From Nonomuraea muscovyensis (GTDB lineage: Bacteria > Actinomycetota > Actinomycetes > Streptosporangiales > Streptosporangiaceae), in contig NZ_JACHJB010000001.1 in NCBI RefSeq assembly GCF_014207745.1, positions 496,001 to 560,000 of the forward strand: a stretch of DNA of 64,000 bases. Direction: 5' to 3'. The position numbers were made by a program, and so were the translations under genes. Below the pieces are notes generated by a model. The model did not search any database, was not told where the DNA came from, and saw only the letters and a program-made list of their open reading frames with translations. Position 1 is the first letter of the stretch, and each line of letters begins with the position of its first letter. Positions 37,865-46,575 of this stretch are shown here, one piece after another.

Positions 37865-38905
37865 TCAGGACGCGATGTCCTTGATCAGCTCGATGAGCCT
37901 GATCCGCTCCTCGTGCGTCCTGCCGAGCGGGGCGACGTTCAGGGTCGTCACGCCCGACTCCTTCATGGCCCGCACCCGGTCTCGCACGAAGCCCTCGCTG
38001 CCGATGAGCGACATCTTCTCCAGCAGCTCGTACGGCACCAGCGCCGCCGCCTCGTCCTTCTTGCCGTCGAGGTAGAGCTCCTGGATCCGCTCGGCCTCCT
38101 TCTCGTAGCCGTAGCGGCGGGCGAGGTCGTTGTAGAAGTTCTTGCCCTTGGCGCCCATGCCGCCGATGTAGAGCGCCGCGATGGGGCGGCCCAGCTCCAG
38201 CAGGCCGGCCACGTCGTCGCCGACGGCGAGCGAGGCCTGCGCGATGACGTCCAGCCCGCCCAGCTCGGGATCGCGCCTGGCCTTGCCGGCGGCCAGCGAG
38301 GCGCCCCACACGTCGGCGGCCTTCTCGGGCATGTAGAAGATCGGCTCCCAGCCCTCGGCCAGCTCGGCGGCCAACTCGACGTTCTTCGGCCCGATGGCGG
38401 CCACCACGATCGGGATGCGCGGCCGTACCGGGTGGTTGATGAGCTTGAGCGGCTTGCCGAGGCCGGTGCCCTGGTCTGCGGGCAGCGGCAGCGTGTAGTG
38501 CCTGCCCTGGTGCTCCACCTTCTCGCGCCGCCACACCTTGCGGCAGATCTCGATGACCTCCCGCGTCCGGCCCAGCGGAGCGGTGTACGGCACGCCGTGG
38601 AAGCCCTCGATCACCTGCGGGCCGGAGGCGCCCAGCCCGAGTGTGAAGCGGCCGTCGGAGACGTAGTCCATGCCCGCGGCGGTCATCGCGAGCAGGGTCG
38701 GCGTGCGCGAGTAGATCGGCAGGATGCCGGAGGCGATCTCCAGCCGCTCGGTCCTGGCCGCGATGTAGCCCATCTGGCTGACGGCGTCGAAGCTGTAGGC
38801 CTCGGCCACGAAGACGATGTCCAGCCCGGCCCTCTCGTAGTCGGCGAGCTCGGCGACCGTCTCCTTGAAGCCGCCCGAGTAGTTGAGTGCCATACCGATG
38901 CGCAT
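37865..38905 (-). CDS. LLM class F420-dependent oxidoreductase
   Basis: Luciferase-like monooxygenase fold, 346 residues from the ATG at 38905 (MRIGMALNYSGGFKETVAEL). A longer in-frame start at 39070 lacks support. Motifs: YERAGLDIVFVAEAYSFDAVSQMGYIAART, SDGRFTLGLGASGPQVIEGFHG, and RIPIVVAAIGPKNVELAAELAEGWEPI. These are typical of F420-dependent LLM enzymes in actinobacteria. Substrate unknown. Transcribed on the same strand as the symporter but separated by the leader region, so probably independent. Confidence 0.92.
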   Translation of the reverse strand: MRIGMALNYSGGFKETVAELADYERAGLDIVFVAEAYSFDAVSQMGYIAARTERLEIASGILPIYSRTPTLLAMTAAGMDYVSDGRFTLGLGASGPQVIEGFHGVPYTAPLGRTREVIEICRKVWRREKVEHQGRHYTLPLPADQGTGLGKPLKLINHPVRPRIPIVVAAIGPKNVELAAELAEGWEPIFYMPEKAADVWGASLAAGKARRDPELGGLDVIAQASLAVGDDVAGLLELGRPIAALYIGGMGAKGKNFYNDLARRYGYEKEAERIQELYLDGKKDEAAALVPYELLEKMSLIGSEGFVRDRVRAMKESGVTTLNVAPLGRTHEERIRLIELIKDIAS

Positions 38906-39010
38906 GCCGGGCTCCCGAGACCGCGTAGTGAAACCGAATGTTATTCCGTTCGTGGGCGGCTCCAGGTTAGCGCGTCGGTGGACGGACCCGCGACCGGCTA
39001 GCCTTTGGGG

Positions 39011-39898
39011 ATGCTGAGGGGGAGCGTGATCGTCTTGTCCGCGGTGGTGGCCGCGGTCCTGGCCGGGCACCGGCTGATCCCCGCGTTAGGCGGCTTCACG
39101 CCGGTGCTGGAGAGCCTGCTGCCGTGGCTGGGGGTCGCGGTGCCGTTCCTGCTGGCGCTGGCGGCGCTGGCCCGCTCGCGCTCCGCCGCGGTGGCGGCGC
39201 TGGTGCCCGGGCTGGTGTGGGCCGCCATGTTCGGCTCGGCAGCGCTGGCCGAGCCGCCCGGCGGGAGCAGCGACCTGTCGGTCGGCACGGTGAACGTCGG
39301 CGTCACCAACGACGCCTCGGGCGAGGCGGTGCGCGTCGTGGCCGAGGACCTCGACCTGCTGGCGGCGCAGGAGCTCACGCCGGGTGGCCCGGCGGCCAAG
39401 CAGCTCAACAAGATGTTCAAGCACCGCTACACGGTGAGCACGGTCGGCCTGTGGAGCCGCCACCCCATCCGCGACCCACGGCCGGTCGACGTGGGCCTCG
39501 GCTGGCCCCGGGCCCTGCGGGCGGTGGTGGCCACGCCGGAGGGCGACGTCACCGTGTACGTGATGCACCTGGCCTCGGCCCGTCCCGGTCACACCGCCTC
39601 CCGCGACGACTCCTTCGCCCACGCGCGCAGGCTCGTCGACGGCGACCGCAGCCGGCGCATCCTGCTGCTCGGCGACCTCAACACCGCCACCACCGACCGG
39701 GTCATGGACGGCCTGATCCCGCCGCTGGCCGACGCCCAGCGGGAGGCCGGTGACGGGTTCGGGTTCACCTGGCCGTCGTCGTTCCCGATCACCCGGCCGG
39801 ACCACATCCTGTACAAGGGGATGACGGCGACCGAGGCGCGGGTGGCACCGGCGACGGGCAGCGATCACCGCGCCGCCGTCGCCTCGTTCCGCCTGTAG
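39011..39898 (+). CDS. Membrane-anchored endonuclease/exonuclease/phosphatase (EEP) family protein
   Basis: 295 residues from the ATG at 39011. Three hydrophobic segments fill ~1-80 (the usual short anchor of this actinobacterial subfamily), then an EEP/DNase I-like domain faces outside. Active-site elements are present: LSVGTVNVGVTND, DLLAAQELTPGG (metal Glu), LLLGDLNTATTDR (GDLN) and the terminal GSDHRAAVASF (SDH). Substrate could be a nucleic acid, phosphoester or lipid; nothing nearby decides. Divergent from the LLM gene and convergent with the mobA-like gene. Confidence 0.87.
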   Translation: MLRGSVIVLSAVVAAVLAGHRLIPALGGFTPVLESLLPWLGVAVPFLLALAALARSRSAAVAALVPGLVWAAMFGSAALAEPPGGSSDLSVGTVNVGVTNDASGEAVRVVAEDLDLLAAQELTPGGPAAKQLNKMFKHRYTVSTVGLWSRHPIRDPRPVDVGLGWPRALRAVVATPEGDVTVYVMHLASARPGHTASRDDSFAHARRLVDGDRSRRILLLGDLNTATTDRVMDGLIPPLADAQREAGDGFGFTWPSSFPITRPDHILYKGMTATEARVAPATGSDHRAAVASFRL

Positions 39899-39967
39899 TC
39901 CTCACTCGCGGTTGCCTGTAGTCATCGCCGCGGTGTCCTCACGACGGCCGCGCGACGGCGCCGTGCC

Positions 39968-40627
39968 TCAACCGGCCCCGCGGGCGCCCGCCTCGGAGCC
40001 GGAGCCCGGGTGCGCCGCGTCGTCGCCCCGCGGGCCGGTCCCGGCCGCCGCCGCGGAGTGGCCGCCCGGGGCGAGCAGCGCCAGGTCTTCGGGCGTGTCG
40101 ATGTCGGCCGGGTCGCCGAGCCCGTCGCACGGCACCTCGGTCACCAGCTCGGGACGCGCCCGCATGAACGCGCGGGCCCCCACGTCGCCCACCGCCAGCT
40201 CGGCCACCTCGGCGAAGTCGCGGCGCGACACCAGGACGGGGTTGCGGCGCCGCCCGCCGTACGTGGCGACGGCCAGCCGCGCCCGCGAGGCGATCAGCTC
40301 GCGCACCGCCTCGGGCCGGACGAACGGCTGGTCCACCAGGGCGATCACCACCGCCTCGGCCTCCGGCGGCAGCGCCGCCAGACCCACCCGCAGGGACGAG
40401 CCCATCCCCGACGCCCAGCCGGGGTTGCGCACCGCGACCGCTCCGCGCACCTGCACGGTGGCCGCGCCCAACACGACCACCACGGGATGGCAGCCGCCCT
40501 CCTCCAGCAGCCGCACCCCCCGTTCGACCAGCCGCTCGCCCTCGTACTCGATCAGCGCCTTCGGCGTGCCCAGCCTGGCCCCCTGCCCCGCCGCCAGCAG
40601 CAGCCCAGCCACCCGTGATCCCTTCAT
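39968..40627 (-). CDS. MobA-like nucleotidyltransferase (molybdenum cofactor type)
   Basis: NTP-transferase of the MobA/MocA group; these attach CMP or GMP to molybdopterin. The N-terminus GLLLAAGQGARLGTPKAL (~8-25) is the nucleotide loop, VVIALVDQPFVRPEAV holds the metal Asp, and NPVLVSRRDF and DIDTPEDLALL close the family pattern. Length is 219 residues. It is last in an operon with XdhC, a VWA protein and an AAA ATPase, so MocA-type cytidylyltransfer for a xanthine- or CO-dehydrogenase-family enzyme is likely. Confidence 0.9.
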   Translation of the reverse strand: MKGSRVAGLLLAAGQGARLGTPKALIEYEGERLVERGVRLLEEGGCHPVVVVLGAATVQVRGAVAVRNPGWASGMGSSLRVGLAALPPEAEAVVIALVDQPFVRPEAVRELIASRARLAVATYGGRRRNPVLVSRRDFAEVAELAVGDVGARAFMRARPELVTEVPCDGLGDPADIDTPEDLALLAPGGHSAAAAGTGPRGDDAAHPGSGSEAGARGAG

Positions 40628-40636
40628 CGCCGGCCG

Positions 40637-41737
40637 CTACCCGTCGTGGTGGATGCGTCCGCTGGTCCGCGTCAGCGGCTGCCCGGAGCCGCCCCAGCGG
40701 AGCTGGATCAGCTCGGCGGCGATGGACACCGCGGTCTCCTCCGGCGTGCGGGCGCCCAGGTCGAGGCCGATCGGCGAGCGCAGCCGGGCCAGCTCCCCCT
40801 CCGACAGGCCGGCCTCGCGCAGCCGGGCCAGCCGGTCGTCGTGGGTGCGGCGCGAACCCATCGCGCCCACGTAGCCGGCGCCGGTGCGCAGCGCCACCTC
40901 CAGCAGCGGCACGTCGAACTTCGGATCGTGGGTCAGCACGCAGATCACCGTGCGCTCGTCCACCGGCACCGACGACAGGTAGTCGTGCGGCCACCTGACC
41001 ACGACCTCGTCGGCGTCCGGGAAGCGCTTGGCGGTGGCGAAGACGGGCCGGGCGTCGCACACGGTCACGTGGTAGCCGAGGAACTTGCCCAGCCGCGCCA
41101 CCGCGGCGGCGAAGTCGATCGCGCCGAACACCAGCATGCGCGGCGGCGGCGCGAAGGAGTGGACGAACACCGCCAGGTCGTCCAGCCGCCGCTCCCCCTC
41201 GGGGCCGTAGCGCCTGATGCCGGTCACGCCCTGCGCCAGCATGCCGCGGGCGTCGTCGTCCACCGCCTCGTCGAGACGGTCCGGGCCGAGCGTGCCCGAC
41301 GACCGGCCGGTCCAGATGACCCGGCGGGCGCCCACCCGGCCGGGCCCGGAGACGATCGTGGCCACGGCGACGGGCTCGTGCTCCTCGACGGAACGGGCGA
41401 TGTCGCCGAGCTCCGGGAACGTCTCGGCGGAGACCGGTTCGACGAGGATGTCGATGATGCCGCCGCAGGTCAGGCCCACGGCGAACGCGTCGTCGTCCGT
41501 CACGCCGTACCTCTGCAGGACGGGCGTGCCGGTCACCGTGGCCACCTCCGTGGCCAGCTCGAACACCGCGCCCTCGACGCAGCCGCCGGACACGCTGCCG
41601 GCCACCTCGCCGCCGTGCACCGCCATCGACGCGCCCGGGGGCCGGGGCGCGCTGCTGAACGTGCTCACCACCGTCGCCAGGCCGAACCTGTCCCCCGACC
41701 TCCACCAGCGCACGATCTCCGGCAGCACGTCACGCAT
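40637..41737 (-). CDS. XdhC/CoxF family molybdoenzyme maturation factor
   Basis: XdhC proteins bind molybdenum cofactor and help insert or sulfurate it in xanthine dehydrogenase-family enzymes. The 366-residue product has the N-terminal XdhC domain (FGLATVVSTFSSAPRPPGASM, SVSGGCVEGAVFELA with its conserved Cys, and GLTCGGIIDILVEP) and a C-terminal Rossmann domain (LVFGAIDFAAAVARLGKFLGYHVTVCDAR, YVGAMGSRRTHDDRLARL). The start overlaps the VWA gene end by 8 nt. No molybdoenzyme structural gene lies in the window. Confidence 0.94.
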   Translation of the reverse strand: MRDVLPEIVRWWRSGDRFGLATVVSTFSSAPRPPGASMAVHGGEVAGSVSGGCVEGAVFELATEVATVTGTPVLQRYGVTDDDAFAVGLTCGGIIDILVEPVSAETFPELGDIARSVEEHEPVAVATIVSGPGRVGARRVIWTGRSSGTLGPDRLDEAVDDDARGMLAQGVTGIRRYGPEGERRLDDLAVFVHSFAPPPRMLVFGAIDFAAAVARLGKFLGYHVTVCDARPVFATAKRFPDADEVVVRWPHDYLSSVPVDERTVICVLTHDPKFDVPLLEVALRTGAGYVGAMGSRRTHDDRLARLREAGLSEGELARLRSPIGLDLGARTPEETAVSIAAELIQLRWGGSGQPLTRTSGRIHHDG

Positions 41738-42806
41738 GGGCGAGCCTTTCGCTGAGCTCCTGGTAGGCGGCCAGGCTGTGCCCGGCCACCAGGTCGTCGA
41801 GATGGGGCAGGGCGGCCCGCATGCCGCCGGTCAGCGGCTGGTAATCCGCGTAGCCCTTGTGGGGGTTGACCCAGATGACCCGGTACGCCTGCCGGGCCAG
41901 CCGGGCGAGCTGGGCGCCGAGCAGGCTCGGGTCGCCGCGTTCCCACCCGTCGGAGGCGATCACCACGACGGCGCCGCGCGCGCTGTGCCTGATCAGGAAC
42001 TCGCGCAGCTCCTCGCCGAGCCTGGTGCCCCCGCTCCAGTCGGGGATGGCCCGCGACACCGCCTCCAGCGCGGTGCCGGGGTCGCGGTGGCGCAGCTCGC
42101 GGGTGATCGAGGTGAGCCGGGTGCCGATCGAGTAGACGCGGGTGGCGCGCGGCTCGGTCCTGACGAGCGCGTGGGCGAACCTCAGCAGCGTCTCGGCGTA
42201 CGGCGCCATCGAGCCGCTGACGTCGACGAACAGCACGACCGGGCGCGGTTTCGTGGTGTGGGCCCGGCGCCGCAGCCGGGCCACCTCGCCCTTCCTGAGC
42301 GCCTCGCGGATGGTGCGCCGCTGGTCGAGCCCGCCCCTGGCCGCGGGTGCGAAGCGCCGGGAGCGCCGCTGCGCCCGCCTGCCCCTGAGCATGGCCAACA
42401 GGCGGTGCACCTCGTCCCGCTCGGCCGCGGTCAGCCGGGCCACGTCGCGGTGCCTGAGCAGCTCGGCGCGGCTGGCGGTGGCGGGCGCCGCCTCGCCTTC
42501 CTCACCGCCGTCGCCGCCGTCCTCCGGGGTGGCGGTGTGCCGGGTGACGGCCGACGCGCCGGATCGCGGAGCGGCGACGGCTCTGCGCCCGCCGAAGTAG
42601 GCGGCGAAGCACCGGTCGTAGCGGGGCAGGTCGTCGGGCGTGGCGCACAGCGTGAGCCGGCCCGCCCAGTAGACCTCGCGCGGGTCGGTCACGTCGAGGT
42701 GGTCGAGGGCCCGGAGGAGGTTGGCGGTGCGCTCGTGGTCGGCCCCGACGCCCGCGGCCCGCAGCGTCCTGGCGAAACCGGTGACGGTGGCGGCCAGCTC
42801 ATCCAT
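41730..42806 (-). CDS. VWA domain protein of the CoxE type
   Basis: 358 residues. The C-terminal VWA domain carries a complete MIDAS motif in VLFVDVSGSMAPYAETLLRFAHAL (DxSxS) followed by TRLGEELREFL and VVIASDGWERGDPSLL. The N-terminal half is helical with a DRCFAAYFGGRR stretch typical of CoxE-like proteins. Such proteins pair with a MoxR-type ATPase (CoxD) to mature CO dehydrogenase and related enzymes. It overlaps the ATPase gene by 8 nt and the XdhC gene by 8 nt, so the three are translationally coupled. Confidence 0.93.
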   Translation of the reverse strand: MDELAATVTGFARTLRAAGVGADHERTANLLRALDHLDVTDPREVYWAGRLTLCATPDDLPRYDRCFAAYFGGRRAVAAPRSGASAVTRHTATPEDGGDGGEEGEAAPATASRAELLRHRDVARLTAAERDEVHRLLAMLRGRRAQRRSRRFAPAARGGLDQRRTIREALRKGEVARLRRRAHTTKPRPVVLFVDVSGSMAPYAETLLRFAHALVRTEPRATRVYSIGTRLTSITRELRHRDPGTALEAVSRAIPDWSGGTRLGEELREFLIRHSARGAVVVIASDGWERGDPSLLGAQLARLARQAYRVIWVNPHKGYADYQPLTGGMRAALPHLDDLVAGHSLAAYQELSERLAHA

Positions 42807-43665
42807 CGCGCAGCAGCCCCTTGGCCAGCACGTTCTCGACGTCCTCCCGGTACTTCAGCGCGGCGCCCAGGGTGAGCGCGGCCCGGTCGGGGTCCAGCTC
42901 GCGCACGCCGAGCGTGAGCAGCGCCTGTGTCCAGTCGAGCGTCTCGGCCACGCCGGGTGGCTTGACCAGATCGGCCTGCCGCAGCCGCTCGGCGGCTCTG
43001 GCCACCTGGGCGGCCAGCGTCTCGGTGCACGCGGGCAGGCGGCGCAGCAGGATCGCCACCTCGCGGTCGAAGCTCGGGTGCTCCAGCCAGTGGTAGAGGC
43101 AGCGGCGCTTGAGCGCGTCGTGCACCTCGCGCGTGCGGTTGGAGGTCACCACGACCACCGGCGGCGTCTCGGCCCTGATGGTGCCGAGCTCCGGGATGGA
43201 GATGGTGAAGTCGGACAGCACCTCCAGCAGGAACGCCTCGAACTCGTCGTCGGCCCGGTCGATCTCGTCCACGAGCAGCACGCTCGGCTGCGTCTCCAGG
43301 GCTTTGAGCAGCGGCCGGGCGATGAGGAACCGCCGGTCGTAGATCTCGCCCTCCAGCCGCCCCACGTCGGTGACCCCGGCCGCCTCGGCCGCCTTGAGAT
43401 GCAGGAGCTGCCGGGCGAAGTCCCAGTCGTAGAGCGCCTGCGCAGCGTCCAGCCCCTCGTAGCACTGCAGCCGGATCAGCGGCGCGTCCAGCAGCGCGGC
43501 CAGCGTCTTGGCCAGCTCGGTCTTGCCGACGCCCGCCTCCCCTTCGAGGAACAGCGGCCGCCCCATCCGCAACGCCAGGAACGCGGCCGTGGCCAGCCCC
43601 TCGTCGGCCAGGTAGGCATGCCGGTCGAGGAGTTCGACCAGCTTCTGCGGCGATTCGACCAGCAC
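42799..43665 (-). CDS. MoxR/CoxD-type AAA+ ATPase
   Basis: 288-residue AAA ATPase. Walker A EGEAGVGKTELAKTLAALL (~39-57), Walker B VLLVDEIDRADDEFEAFLLE, sensor region VVVTSNRTREVHDALKRRCLYHWLEHP. First gene of the ATPase-VWA-XdhC-MobA operon; with the VWA partner it probably remodels a molybdoenzyme of the CoxL/xanthine dehydrogenase family during cofactor insertion. Distinct from the MoxR at 24.5 kb, which pairs with DUF58. Confidence 0.93.
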   Translation of the reverse strand: MLVESPQKLVELLDRHAYLADEGLATAAFLALRMGRPLFLEGEAGVGKTELAKTLAALLDAPLIRLQCYEGLDAAQALYDWDFARQLLHLKAAEAAGVTDVGRLEGEIYDRRFLIARPLLKALETQPSVLLVDEIDRADDEFEAFLLEVLSDFTISIPELGTIRAETPPVVVVTSNRTREVHDALKRRCLYHWLEHPSFDREVAILLRRLPACTETLAAQVARAAERLRQADLVKPPGVAETLDWTQALLTLGVRELDPDRAALTLGAALKYREDVENVLAKGLLRDG

Positions 43666-43760
43666 GCCTTCAGGCTACGCGCCCTCCGCTCCGGGCGAAA
43701 TCAAGGTCCACACCCCATTACGGACGGTAGTCTTTCGATCGCACACCGAAAGGAAGGTTC

Positions 43761-44654
43761 ATGCCCCCCAGCCTTCAACACGAGATGCCCCTGGAGATGA
43801 TCTCCCGCAGACCGGCGTTCGCGCTGGAACTGCTGGCATGGGGCCTGCGTGCCGACGCGGACGGCTACCACGACCCGCGCCACGAGTCCGTGGAGCTCAA
43901 CGAACGACTGCCCGCCGAGTACATGGCCGACGCGGTCATCTCCATCAAGGGACCGGACGGCCGCAAGCGCTACGTGATCGTGGAGATCCAGCGCCAGTAC
44001 GACAAGCGCAAGGTCTGGTCCTGGGCCGCCTACGTCGGCGGCCTCATGGGGCGCTACCAGTGCGCCGTCATGCTGGTCACCGTCTGCACCAACAGGGCCA
44101 CCGCCGACCGCTACCGGCGCCCCATCGCGCCCCCGGACAACTGCCTGATCCTGTGTCCGGTGGTCGTCGGGCCCGACGAGTTGCCGATCTTGCGCGAGCG
44201 CGAGGACGTCCTCAGCTCTCCGGAGATCGCCACACTGAGCGCCATCGCCCATCAGGACGACTTCGACACCGTCGTCTCGGTGGCTACCGCACTGGCCACT
44301 TTCGACGATGACCGAAGCCTCGTTTACTACGATTACCTGCGCGGCCAGCTCTCCGAAGAGCTCCGCGCCAAGCTGGAGGACATCATGATCGAGACAGCTC
44401 CCCGCCTGCCGGACCGTTTCACCCTCCCCATCGAGCAGGAGGCTGAGGCCCGGGGGGAGGCCCGAGGAGAGGCCCGAGGTGAGACCCGGGGGGAGGCCAA
44501 GGCGCTGCTCACCCTCCTGGCGGCGCGAAATCTGACACTCACCCCGGACCTGAGGGAGACCGTCGAGTCCTGCACGGACGAGGAGGTGCTCCTGCGCTGG
44601 ACGACCAGGGCGGCCACGGCGTCGAGCGCCCAAGAGGTGTTCGGCGAGGGTTAG
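43761..44654 (+). CDS. PD-(D/E)XK nuclease-like / Rpn-type protein
   Basis: 297 residues. The N-terminal half has a nuclease-like core: D57 in YMADAVISIKG, then E75 and Q77 in RYVIVEIQRQYDKRKVWSWAAYVGG, matching the D...ExQ pattern of Rpn/PD-(D/E)XK transposase-associated proteins. A tract of four-residue EARG/ETRG repeats occurs at ~229-247, followed by a short helical tail. Proteins of this type are multicopy in actinomycete genomes. Nuclease activity is inferred. It stands alone, divergent from the coxD-like gene, and may be mobile. Confidence 0.7.
   Translation: MPPSLQHEMPLEMISRRPAFALELLAWGLRADADGYHDPRHESVELNERLPAEYMADAVISIKGPDGRKRYVIVEIQRQYDKRKVWSWAAYVGGLMGRYQCAVMLVTVCTNRATADRYRRPIAPPDNCLILCPVVVGPDELPILREREDVLSSPEIATLSAIAHQDDFDTVVSVATALATFDDDRSLVYYDYLRGQLSEELRAKLEDIMIETAPRLPDRFTLPIEQEAEARGEARGEARGETRGEAKALLTLLAARNLTLTPDLRETVESCTDEEVLLRWTTRAATASSAQEVFGEG
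44444..44504 (+). repeat. 12-bp in-frame repeats encoding E-A-R-G units
   Basis: About five imperfect copies of GAGGCCCGRGGN in frame, giving a charged E/R helix between the nuclease-like core and the C-terminal tail. Similar arginine/glutamate tracts are common at this place in Rpn-like proteins. Confidence 0.65.
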
Positions 44655-44777
44655 GGGCCCGTCCCAGAAGTCGATCAGCGGCTTGGCTCTCGGTCGCGCC
44701 GGTTTTGTCGTACCCGCCTGGCATGATCGCCTGCTGTCGAGGGCAACCTGGCCCGACCTGATGGGGAGTTGCAGGCA

Positions 44778-45140
44778 ATGAGCAGTGATGATGTCCGGGA
44801 GCGTGCTGCCCGACCGGAGGATCTCGGCCGGTTCATCCTGGAGCGGCTCAACGCGGGCGACGTCGAAGGGCTGGTGGCGCTGTACGAACCGGACGCGATA
44901 CTGGCATTGCCGAACGGCCAGGTCGCCACGGGCAGTGAGGAGATCCGCCAAGCGTACGCACACATAGTCGCTGACAGACCCACTTTCGCGCCTGGACAGC
45001 AGCAGCCCACGCTGCAGAACGGCGATCTGGCGCTCACGTCGGCGCGCTTGGTCGATGGCGGTGCCACCGTCGAGGTGGCTCGCCGTCAGGCCGACGGCAC
45101 CTGGTTGTGGGTCATCGACCAGCCCAGCCTTCTGGGGTAG
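44778..45140 (+). CDS. NTF2-like / SnoaL-like protein
   Basis: 120 residues from the ATG at 44778 (GGGGAG 9 nt upstream). The alpha+beta cone fold is suggested by FILERLNAGDVEGLVALYEPDAILALPNGQVATGSEEIRQAYAHIV, the standard opening of the SnoaL/ketosteroid-isomerase-like group, and by WLWVIDQPSLLG at the end. These proteins are often isomerases, polyketide cyclases or small ligand binders; no catalytic set can be assigned. It stands alone. Confidence 0.82.
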   Translation: MSSDDVRERAARPEDLGRFILERLNAGDVEGLVALYEPDAILALPNGQVATGSEEIRQAYAHIVADRPTFAPGQQQPTLQNGDLALTSARLVDGGATVEVARRQADGTWLWVIDQPSLLG

Positions 45141-45395
45141 CCACGCCACGGCGCACCGGTCCGGTGATCCGCTTCTGCAGCAGACCCTCCAGCTCCGAGG
45201 GATAGAGTCTGCGCCGCCGAATGAGCGTGCGGGGCACACGCGGTCGGCGGCGCACCTCGCTCCCATGGAAAGACGCCACCTGTGCCTCGGCTGATGGTTC
45301 GGGGACGGAATTCCGGCGAGCTACCGGGCACGGACGGCCCCCTCCTCTTCGGTCACTGTTGATGCTCGCCAAGCCCGGTCGAGCGGCGATGGGCG

Positions 45396-46307
45396 TCAAA
45401 ACACCGACCAGCCGGTGCTCGTGGTGAATGCGTCCAGCGCGGCGATCCCGGCCACCGAATTCCCGCTGTCATCCAGGCCCGGTCCCCACACCGCCAGCGC
45501 GCACCGGTTCGGCACCACGGCCAGGATCGCCCCTCCAACCCCGCTCTTGGCCGGGAGTCCGACCCGGTAGGCGACCTCTCCCGCGCTGTCGTAGGTGCCG
45601 CAGGTCAGCAGGGCGGCATTCAGCCGCTTGGCGTCGCTGCGGGACAGCAACCGAGACCCATCACTGGCCACCCCGTGCCGCACCAGGAACAAACCGGCCT
45701 GCGCCAACTCTGCACAGGTCATCATGATCGAGCACTGCCACTGGTAGTGCTCGAGGACTGCCTCGACCGTGTTCTCCAGGTTGCCGTAGTCAGCGATCAA
45801 GTGGGCCAGCGCGGCGTTGCGGTGTCCGTGCTCGGCCTCCGAGGCGGCGACCGCCGGGGCGAAGTCCACAGACTTGCTGGCGGTCTCAGCTTGAAGGAAA
45901 CCCAGGACCGCGCCTCTGGCATCCCCCGTCAGGGTGAGCAGCCGGTCGGTCACCACCAGGGCGCCGGCGTTCACGAACGGATTGCGCGGAATCCCGCGAT
46001 CGTGCTCAAGCTGGAGCAGCGAGTTGAACGGATCACCGGACGGCTCGCGGCCGACCCGGCGCCAAATCCGCTCCCCCTCCCGTTCCAGCACCAAGGCCAG
46101 GCTGAACACCTTCGACACGCTCTGGATGGACATTGGCGTCTGCCAGTCACCGACTCCGTAGAGCCCTCCCTCGGCGGTGGCCACCGCCATGCCGAACAGG
46201 CCCGGATCAACCTCGGCCAAGGCCGGAATATAGTCGGCCACCCGTCCAGCGCCGATGCTGGGGGCGATCTCGGCCACGATCCGGTGCAGCAGTCGCTCGT
46301 AGTTCAC
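45396..46307 (-). CDS. glsA: Glutaminase A
   Basis: Hydrolyses L-glutamine to glutamate and ammonia; beta-lactamase-like fold. The catalytic Ser-x-x-Lys lies in MSIQSVSKVFSLALVLEREG (~61-80). Other motifs are GDPFNSLLQLEHDRGIPRNPFVNAGALVV, GNLENTVEAVLEHYQWQCSIMMTC and LPAKSGVGGAILAVVPNR. The GTG at 46307 (VNYERLLHRIV) gives 303 residues, the normal length. It is divergent from the fadR-asparaginase group, so amide nitrogen genes cluster here. Confidence 0.95.
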   Translation of the reverse strand: MNYERLLHRIVAEIAPSIGAGRVADYIPALAEVDPGLFGMAVATAEGGLYGVGDWQTPMSIQSVSKVFSLALVLEREGERIWRRVGREPSGDPFNSLLQLEHDRGIPRNPFVNAGALVVTDRLLTLTGDARGAVLGFLQAETASKSVDFAPAVAASEAEHGHRNAALAHLIADYGNLENTVEAVLEHYQWQCSIMMTCAELAQAGLFLVRHGVASDGSRLLSRSDAKRLNAALLTCGTYDSAGEVAYRVGLPAKSGVGGAILAVVPNRCALAVWGPGLDDSGNSVAGIAALDAFTTSTGWSVF

Positions 46308-46575
46308 TGGACCATTCTGGCCTGAGCCTGCCAACCACCTGGCGGCCAACTCCCGCTCTCGCTGCGGGGCGAACTGGCCGCCGAACAGCGGAGCCTCAGC
46401 GGTGGACCCGGCCGCTCCAGCCGAGGGCGGTCGTCGCCCGGCCAGCGCCCGGTGGGTCTTGCGAACGCCGTGTGCGCCGGCGATTGGGAGGGTTTGCCGC
46501 TATCCCACAGCAGCGCCCGCACACTCTTCGGACCCCCCCTTGACAGCTCTGCCGTGCGCGTTCGACAATCCCCGG

